NCBI GenBank assembly: GCA_037178855.1
Contig: JASJZC010000001.1
Location: 620,001-684,000, forward strand
Length of the DNA stretch: 64,000 nucleotides
Direction: 5' to 3'
DNA from: Oscheius sp. JU75
Lineage: Eukaryota; Nematoda; Chromadorea; Rhabditida; Rhabditidae
Position 1 is the first letter of the stretch. Every line of letters starts with the position of its first letter. A model generated the notes under the pieces. The model was not told the origin of the DNA. It was given only the letters and a program-made list of their open reading frames with translations, and searched no databases. The translations under genes and the position numbers were made by a program. Below, in pieces: positions 56,201 to 64,000 of the stretch.

Positions 56201-58876
56201 CAAAGTAGAAATTTAGAAATTTTACACACTAGCTGCCGACGGCAACTTCGCAGCCCTTTAGCTTTGATATTTTTCAGCCTTTAGCCCTAGCTTAGAATCG
56301 ATCACAGGCGGCTGCGCCGCTCCCCTAGTAGCAGTTTCCTCCGCATCTGGATTGTCCCCTTGCCTTTCGACATGAAATGGCTTGTCAGCGTTTTTAAGTA
56401 TTAGTGTTGACATGCAATTGTGCGGATACCCTGATAGCCACAGACGGACGGACATTATTGCGCTTTAGTATAGAAAGATTGTGTCCTCTAAAAAATTGAT
56501 TTTGAGAAATTTTCTCCATCAAAACGCCAATCGACATTTGTGAATAGGCCGGTACCTGGCACTTGACTTGATTACTCAGTCACGTAACCCAAACCATTCT
56601 GATCATCTTCTCTTCCCCTCGCCCTTATATGTTGCGTCGTTGCCGCCCCATATTTACTCACGTCCATTTCCGGTGTGCCGTCTCTCACTCTCTGGCTCAT
56701 GGCACAGTGCCACAAAAATTTTTGTTTGTGCCCGTCTTCCCCTTTATCAATAACCTGATAACTCCTCTCTTTTTGCCTGGTTCCAGGACGACTGACAGGT
56801 GACAACAGTACTGCCAGCTGGCCAGATCCAATTGGGCGTAGTATTGTTATGTGGCCACATGTCTCCCTCTTTTCTTTTCTTTTCCTCATGTATTGACACC
56901 TCCTCCCAAGATGAGATGACCTCTGTCCCTGTGCCCTCCACCTGATTCATGGACGATAAGAAGGACCATCATCACCTCCCTCAGCCCCTACTATTATCAA
57001 TAGGGCGAAGGGATTAGTGACACTTTATTGCTAAACAATACAAATTTGATCTGTTCCACACATTTTATCTTTTAACTTCCTGTAGTAGAAGATCACCACA
57101 TTTTGACAAAGAGAGAAGCCATAAAGCTGTAGATTATGGGTCTTTAAAAGGTTTGCTAACATGCTCCAGACTGCCTTTGGCGGCACAGGTGATAAAAATT
57201 GGTTGGCGCAAAATATTCGGAAATGCTTTGAGACTTACCTCCCAACCATTAAACGGCAGTTGTTGAAGGGACCGAAGCTAGCTGAAGTTTATAGAGGGAC
57301 CGAAACTTAAACGGTTAAAACAGTTCTTCAAACATAGTTCCCTTCCCTGCCTTGACCCTAATCTCCTCCTCAGTCCTCACATCCCATAATATTCATCGCT
57401 GCCTCTCTCATTCTGTCTTCAGCCCTAGCATGTTTACGAGACACACACATGTACCGTTTTTACGACAGTTCACACGCACCGGCCTCTATCCCCTCGCCGC
57501 CTCATTAGCATGTATGGCCGCCTTTTCTTCCTTCCTGAACGGTTCATGGGAACTGTCTATGAATTTTACCTAGCGACTTTTGTTACAGGAACTTAAAAAG
57601 TGAGGTGGGCGGCGCCCACGGAACTTTTCTGTTTGCATTAAGCGTTCGATAAAGTGGATCCATCGACAGCTTGACGAGGTCGATGGATGCCAACGATCTC
57701 CCTCCTTTTTTGTAATATAATCTTGTGATCTACTGCAGTCTTCTATTAATTTGAAACTTTTTTTTGTGTGTCACTACAATTAGGGCAATTCAAAATTTTA
57801 TTTTTTGATGTTTTAAGTTCGTAGTGGGATCTTAAAAAGTCCTTTGCCAGTTATTCCATCCCTTCTGGCAGACAAAAGTAAAAGCTTCCTTTCCGTTCCC
57901 GCTATCCTCCCAGGGTTCTTGGAGCGTGAAGCGGGTGTCTCAATTAGCGCCTCTGCCATTCTCAGCCAAAGAGGAGGGCTAGGCTTCCGGAACAGCAATC
58001 TTCTCTTTCAGAAGTCGGCGGCTTCCCTTTGACCTTGACACCACTGGCAGTTTGTGCATTTTGGAAATGGTCTCTGTTTCTAGCCGATTTAAATTCCCGC
58101 CAAACAATTTTCATAAGCACATACATATGACTCACTGTGTATAATTCAACTGATTTCCTTTCATTCCTTCACACATCTCTCGCTCGATGCTATAACTTTT
58201 TCTGTTCCCACCACTTGAACCCCCGAAACGGTTCGAGGGAAATGACGCGCTTCGCTTACAAAAGAGAGAGAGGAGGCTGTTTAGTTTATGTGAGTCAGAT
58301 ATGAGGCAAGAAGGTGTGAAAAAAGGTTGAAACGAGTTTAGTTTTTTTTGACACAGCCTCCCGAGTCGCACCCGCAGGAGCTCGTCGGCGCGCTCTGAGG
58401 ACATTATCCGGCTGGCGCCCGAGTTGAAGTTTTTGAAGTTTCTGGGATTCTGTGGCCGGGCTAATCAATGAGCTTTCTATCTATCTAACCTGTCGCAAAT
58501 GCTTTATGGGTGCCGTACTCTCTTTGGACGGTATAAAGAGCTGTGTTGCTTACAATATTTTATTTTCAGCGGGTCTCTAGTCCCTCAATCGGATGTTTCT
58601 CGCACTTAAAGACTGTTCCAGTTTAATACTGGTCGAGCATTTAGGAATATTAAGGGCTGTTTCTGTTGTCATCCTCTTTTTTTTTAATTAAATGAATTCT
58701 ATGCTATTCCATTCTTCCCATACATGAATCATCTGCTATACCGTTTTCACATGTTTTTCCCACTCCGATTACCGTTTCCTTCTCTTTCCTCCTTCCAATC
58801 TGCTCTTGAATTATTACCGAAAAGATGATGACCTAGCCTCTTGATTGCAGCAGCAGTCATCATATGCCATCATAGT
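50245..58876. other. 8.6 kb without a supportable gene
   Basis: No exon pair with closing phase and no protein motif was found on either strand; frames are short and rich in CT repeats. It contains hairpins at 51790-51860 and 57658-57688, and a dispersed repeat at 56258-56468. It lies upstream of the adhesion receptor and may hold its regulatory sequence; that is inference. Confidence 0.5.
56258..56468. repeat. Dispersed repeat shared with kinase-kelch B intron
   Basis: It matches 32499-32702 over about 200 bp with substitutions and small gaps. Shared phrases are ATTAGTGTTGACATGCAATT and ATTGCGCTTTAGTA or ATGCGCTTTAGTA. There is no coding capacity, so it is probably a short non-autonomous element. 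Confidence 0.6.
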
Positions 58877-61800
58877 ATGCGCCTGCTACTGCTCCTCATA
58901 CTGGTGGCGTCCGCGTCCGCCGCCACCAGATCCTCATGTCGTGGTCATTTCCTGGCTGGACAACGGGACACAACAGTTTATTCACTAGGAAATGATGGGA
59001 GTGAGTTTGTGTCAAGGTTCAGCCTAAAATTAGAGTTTTTAAGGTACTGCATCCCGATTAGTCTGTGAAATACCGCGCTCTTTCGAGAACCTCAACTCTG
59101 CTGTGACTACAGTCATCGGAACCGCATTGGAGACGCCATCGACCATTAGAAAGAAGAGCAGCTCCAATTTCCAGTCAGTTTTTACACACTTTGCCTCCCG
59201 GGTCTATTTGAACAACAATGTCTCGTCTACAGCTGGGTAAACTGCGGCGCGAGAGGGAATACAGTTACAGGGCTTGGAACAAATAACAGGGCTAATTTGA
59301 GGATCATTAGGGGGAGAAAAATAGATACTGTTTTAAAGAAAGAACAATTAGGAAACAATTAGGAGATGAATGATTTATTGGAGAGAATCGTTAGATTCGT
59401 ACCGCGATAGATGGATGACAGATGGAGTAAAGATGTGAAGGCTTAATGAGGCGGTAGAGGGCCAGACAGTGACAGTGACATTTTTCAGATCAGTGGACCT
59501 CTACTGGCTCAAAGACCTCATCAGAACGTCCCACTGCTTCCAGACGGTGTCAGTAGAATGGCCATCGGCTCCGGTTGACTCTATGTAAGTTCATCCATAT
59601 TTCTTGAAAATTTTCCTTCAGTCCCTTCGGCATTACCCTCGTCTCTCTCCTGAACGTCTCGACTCATATAGCAGTCAAGGACTATCCTCAGGAGCTTGAG
59701 CTGTCCGGTACCGCTGCCGGTATCAGACATCTTCTTCCCGATGTCGAGGGTTCTCACCGATCTCCCACTGTGACAGCTTCTCCAGTACGCTGTACTCAGC
59801 CGGTCATTGAGAATACGGAGTGCATAACCAGTGGAAAAGTTGACATCCGGATACCGAGTCAGCCCTGGAAATATGAGTTCTCGTTTAGGACCGATCGATC
59901 AGATCAGGCACTTATCTCTTTTCTGAATGGAGAGGAAGAAGCCAGTCATGTGAGGATGGAGAATGGTGAGTGGTAAAAAGGCAGAGAGACATAAAGACGG
60001 AGCAACATAGAGAGACGGATATATTTTTCAGACTTCTTCCTCCGCGTCGATGGAAACCCCGCCGTAGCCATCGGGCAACTCAGTGATGCAGAATGGCACA
60101 CAGTTCAGGTCATAGTCGAGAACCACCAGGTCCGACTACAAGTAGACGACATCCCCTTGATAGTCAAGCATATGACCCTGCTAAACACCCGTCTGACTAC
60201 TCTACAGATCAAAATCGAGGGAGAGCTTCTGCTTCCAGACTGTGACAGATCACCAGAAGAGGACAGGATCCGTCTCTCCACGTCTCTCTGTTCCGGATGC
60301 GGCTGTCACATTCTCAGTCAGCACTTTGAGTCTCTCCCTTCCCGGTCCTGTGAGCCAGACGACGAAGACAGCTTCCAGTTGATTCGGGACCCGGATCGTC
60401 TCAGTTTTATTCACATTCCTGATGCGTTTTCCGTCGACGAAGACGACGGTCTAGACATCAGAGTGGCCACTGGTTTTAAATCCGATTCGGATGCAGGTCT
60501 CCTACTTTTCGGCTACTGGCATGGAATGCCTGGCAAGGGACGATGGCAGGTTCATTATGCCGGAAAGACTGTCTCGGCCCTAATGTGTCGGACATATTCT
60601 GGGCAGGAAGATTGTATTGGTTGTGAACTGAAAGAGAAGGAGGAGATCGGGAAGGACCAGTGGCACCGAGCAGTGCTCTTTGGATCGGGAGACAGTTTTA
60701 CCTTTTCAATGGACAAGAGAGCTTGTAGACTGGCTGCAATTACAGCCTACAATAATGTTAGCACTGCTGGTAGGTTACTGTCTCTGTCTCTATCTTTGTC
60801 TCCGTCTTCTCTACACATTTTTTTTAGAAGTCTACGCAGTCCCTGCCGTCACCCAAGGAGTCGGACTCTTCGTTGGAGGAACATATTTTGAGAAGAAGAA
60901 GGCCAGCCTCTACAAGAATGAATTCACTCAGAGATACTTTGAGAATACTCGGGAGAAGATGACTTCCTTGAGGGTGAGTGGCAGTGCCTGTTGAGTTAGA
61001 ATGACATTCAGGGTTGTGTGAAAGACGTCTTCACCCACGGAAAGAAAACGGATCTGGCCACGGCATATCGTAATCAAATGACGGCAATCCTTACCAAACC
61101 GGATGACATGTCAAGCTTTGGAATCCAAGTTAGTGACAGAGACATACTCTTTACTCCTATACTCTTTCAGATCGGCTGTGCCTCCTGCTCCCCTTCTTGT
61201 CCTGCCGGAATCAGGTGCCGTAGTCCGCCTCCCATCAAGGGTAGTGCGCCCAAATGTGACTGCTCGGATCTGGAGCTGATTGAGAGCGATGACGGGACAT
61301 GTCCAGCCCGGGACACCTCTCCAGTTCCTCTGTCCACCCGATTCGTGTCAATGAACCCGGTGGTTCTTCCTCTCGAGACCACCAGAAGTCTGTTGTCTCG
61401 GCTGTGGCTCAAGATCCGTTTGCCGAAGACCAGTCCAAAGGACATGGTCGTGGCCGAGTTCAACTCCCATCGGGAAACAATGTTCCGAATTCTCATCTCT
61501 CCTGGCAGAATCATTTCCATCGAGGCCCATCCGAACGACGGAGGCGGATTCGCGACCACTGTCTCTCATCAAATCAATCAGGATGATGACCGCGCGCATC
61601 TGATCTCAATTCGGAGACGGACACCCGTAGGAACTCGGCATACTTCGAGAAAGTTCGAGCTGAGGGTACGTTGGAGAAAGGGACAGAAAAAGTATGAGTT
61701 GTAGATTGATGGTGAGAGATATGAACTACCGGACACGGGCAAGAACCTACTGAACAATGTGACCTTCATCATGGAGGAGGGTCCGGATGAGGAACAGTCG

Positions 61801-62692
61801 GTGGTAGTACATGGTGAGTCGAGAGAGACGGAGACAGAGATGACCTTCTTAACTCTGAACTTTCAGACATCGGAATTGGATACGACCTGGACGAACATGT
61901 CTACCTCTGGCACCCATCCAACACGATCCACCAAGTTGACCTACACTCTCGACTCTCGTCCTACCTCTACCGTAATCCTGATATCACCAAAACCGGCGAC
62001 CTGGACCCGTATCTCTGGGACGGAGCTGTCTCTCCAAAAGGGACAGTGACAGACTACCAACCGGACAAGTTCGACCCTGAACTGTTACTCTCCTCAAGAT
62101 GGGTCATCTACTCTCTGATTTTCATCATGCTGCTTCTCCTACTGGCTCTCGTCTGTCTCTGTTGCTGCTGCTGCATGAGAAGAAGCCGTCGGACACGAAG
62201 CCACGCGTCTGACAGAGAACAAATGATGAGAGACAGTCCTGACTACGCTCCTGTCAAGATGAGAAGAAGCAGTTCCTTCTCCTTCCATGACGATGACAAC
62301 TCTGTTGGGACAGATGATACGGATCTCAATGCTTACAGAGACATTCCAAGTCACCGGGTTAAGATCTACAGAGAGTCGGTAAGGGAGAGAGAGAGAGACA
62401 GGGAGACAGGAGAATAGAGAGACAAAGAAGCAGAAAGACATAGATAGGAACACAGACAGGCAGGGAGGTATAGCCAGCGAGACAGAGAGACAGAGCAACA
62501 AAAGGAAAGAGAGATAGAGAGACATTGTCTGATTACCGCATTTTCCAGATGGTTTCAATCCTCGTCCCATCAGTAGACCAGGCTTCCGAAGCGGCCATCG
62601 TAAAACGTCTCAGTGTCGAAGAGCCCGAAGTCATCAGTCCGCCTCCAGGCAGTCCAGCTCCGTTGGTCAGTGTGACCGAGGAGGAACAATAA
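58877..62692 (+). CDS. Neurexin/CASPR-like laminin-G transmembrane receptor
   Basis: Eleven exons: 58877-59000, 59044-59173, 59489-59584, 59622-59965, 60032-60769, 60828-60973, 61012-61128, 61171-61665, 61705-61813, 61867-62378 and 62549-62692, total 2955 bases, 984 residues. A signal peptide (MRLLLLLILVASASA) leads to a region with SHCFQTVSVEW. Laminin-G-like domains follow (EFSFRTDRSDQALISF..DAEWHTVQVIVENHQVRLQVD; GLLLFGYW..KDQWHRAVLFGSGDSFTFSMD..GLFVGGTY..LRGCVKDVF), then an EGF-like cysteine cluster (CASCSPSCPAGIRC), a third globular domain, and one membrane span WVIYSLIFIMLLLLLALVCL. The tail has RRSRR and ends VTEEEQ with no obvious PDZ ligand. The in-frame TAG at 61702 is inside a 39-bp intron. 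AATAAA is at 62910. Confidence 0.85.
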
Positions 62693-63478
62693 GACAAAAC
62701 TACCCGGTGTCCTTTCTCCTTATCTTTCCAAGCCAAACTTTAGCACAGTATATGTGATCTCTCCGGTCTGTTCTGTCCCTCTCCCTCTTTATCAGGATCT
62801 GTAGCTTTATATGATTTTTCCTATTCTAGTTTTATATCCCCTCTCTCTTCCCAAACAATACGGGTTCAGTTGTTGTTTCAAAAAAACAAAACTTATCTTC
62901 ACTTCTTGCTAATAAAGTTCTTACCAATGTCTCTCTGTTTCTCTATCTCTCTGTGTCAGGCTATTAGGAGACAATTTAAACTGTTCCTTCGGCTAGGGCT
63001 ATTGAGTTCTTGAGTCAGGATCGGAAAGGAGCAATTAGACTTTCTTCAGAAGCGATCTTCTCTTCTTGCAATTCTTATTTTCCAAAGAGTTCCCAAAGCC
63101 AGAGCAAACCAAGTCTTGTCGAGAACAAATTCTGACGAAACACGACAAGCGTATCGCTTCAGATTGTGCCTACTTGCATTGCTCCAGAAGGTCGCCTCTT
63201 CTTCGCTTCTACCCAGGTCACGTTGCCCTTTCTTTAGTCCACCCAAAACACTTTTGCACTGACTCTCTCACCCTCTTTCTTTCGTTTCGAGACTAGGACC
63301 TAGGCTAGTTCCGAGAAACTCTCAGTCTACCCTCCGAGGGCCTTGGTCAGGATTCGGAAAATCGGGCAGTGGAGGCTGAGAATGGCGTCTTGAAACGCGA
63401 GAATCGAGGTTTGGGAGTCCTAAAACTTGACTAGTACTGACATACTATTACCAAACTATTTATTCTCATGTCTTCCAG
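62693..63478. other. Intergenic
   Basis: It holds the poly(A) signal of the adhesion receptor. Otherwise only short frames, none with family motifs. Confidence 0.5.
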
Positions 63479-63479
63479 G

Positions 63480-63725
63480 GACCGAAGTTCGACAAAGATG
63501 TCTTTCTCTACATAGTGAATATTCTCTGGAATGACTGGAAAGAACACAATACTTCAAAAATGAATTATGGAAACTTTGTAAAAACATGGAAGGTTGAACG
63601 ATCGCTACAGCCGGATAGTTAGTTCATGTTTCTCTGTTTCTTTTCCAATCAGCTGCTTGCAGAAAAAGCCCAAGTACCATCGCAAAATTCGTCCAAACAA
63701 CATGGAGACTGACTCTACTCAGTGA
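63480..63725 (+). CDS. 3' exons of an unrecognised small gene
   Basis: An exon after TCTTCCAG at 63479 reads KDVFLYIVNILWNDWKEHNT and ends at an A/GTTAGT donor near 63619. It joins in phase to KKPKYHRKIRPNNMETDSTQ after TTGCAG at 63660, with a stop at 63723-63725. I could not place the first exon. Confidence 0.45.
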
Positions 63726-63857
63726 TCCCGTCCCTTTTTTCTTTGTATCGTCCAAGTTTTTTGTTTTAGAACGACAGGGCGGCGAAGAGAAGAGTCAGTA
63801 AAAAGTAGCGCTTCCAAAGCAGGATGCTAATAAAAAGAGCCTGAGAAAGCCTTCATT

Positions 63858-64000
63858 ACTTCGATAGACTTCCAGCTGAGTAACAGCTGTGCCTTCTGCC
63901 TTCTGGAGCACTCCAATGATGATTGCAGGTGAGGCAGAGGCTGAGAGACAGATATATGACTAAACCCAAAATTTCAGCAACTACCCGAAGCTGGAGTGGC
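63858..64000 (+). CDS. Start of a cysteine-containing gene cut by the window edge
   Basis: After TTCGATAG an exon reads DFQLSNSCAFCLLEHSNDDC, then intron GTGAGG..TTTCAG (63929-63977) and NYPKLEW at the window end. Phase closes across the intron. The rest is outside the window. Confidence 0.45.

Noticed and set aside
61168-61704. Apparent stop after KKYEL in the adhesion receptor
   Set aside because: The TAG is the end of a 39-bp GT..AG intron; the frame continues as IDGERYELPD.

Overview
The window is nuclear DNA from a multicellular animal with compact, intron-rich genes. It encodes a Frizzled receptor, a Neuralized-type E3 ligase, a tetraspanin, a laminin-G (neurexin-like) adhesion protein, a galectin, Elongin A, PGAP2, ALG10 and thioredoxin. 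Introns follow GT..AG and are often only 37-45 bp, with acceptors such as TTTTCAG. That fits a small-genome invertebrate (nematode-like splice sites), but I cannot fix the phylum. All gene models were built by hand from frames, splice signals and phase closure; most of the intact ones sum to whole codons.

Layout. 1-271 is a Tc1-like transposon end. 656-1725 is a broken duplicate of a four-pass membrane-protein gene. 2271-6151 (minus) is kinase-kelch gene A. 6230-6800 holds a small cysteine-rich secreted pair in inverted orientation. 7009-8572 (plus), 8790-10687 (minus) and 17696-18926 (minus) are three paralogues of an unrecognised family: four membrane segments followed by a soluble C-terminal domain. 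Between them lie thioredoxin (11918-12385), Elongin A (12450-13428, minus), an unrecognised two-pass protein (13683-15121) and PGAP2 (15129-16784, minus). A tetraspanin (20993-23124), Frizzled (24037-26117, minus) and ALG10 (26882-29252) follow.

29656-49242 is a duplication-rich region. It contains three near-identical copies of a 75-residue secreted peptide gene, kinase-kelch genes B (30318-33440) and C (39426-42638), and between B and C a LINE retrotransposon (34120-39238) with a Tc1-like transposon nested in its 3' end. Neuralized (43670-45156) follows. From 46.6 kb come an unresolved gene, a small membrane protein, a frameshifted galectin, about 8.6 kb without genes, then the laminin-G adhesion receptor (58877-62692) and the edges of two further genes.

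The strongest candidates for something undescribed are the TAK1-like kinase fused to a kelch repeat domain, present in three copies that carry a small TTA-flanked MITE and a removable 42-bp in-frame intron, and the four-pass membrane family with conserved intron phases.
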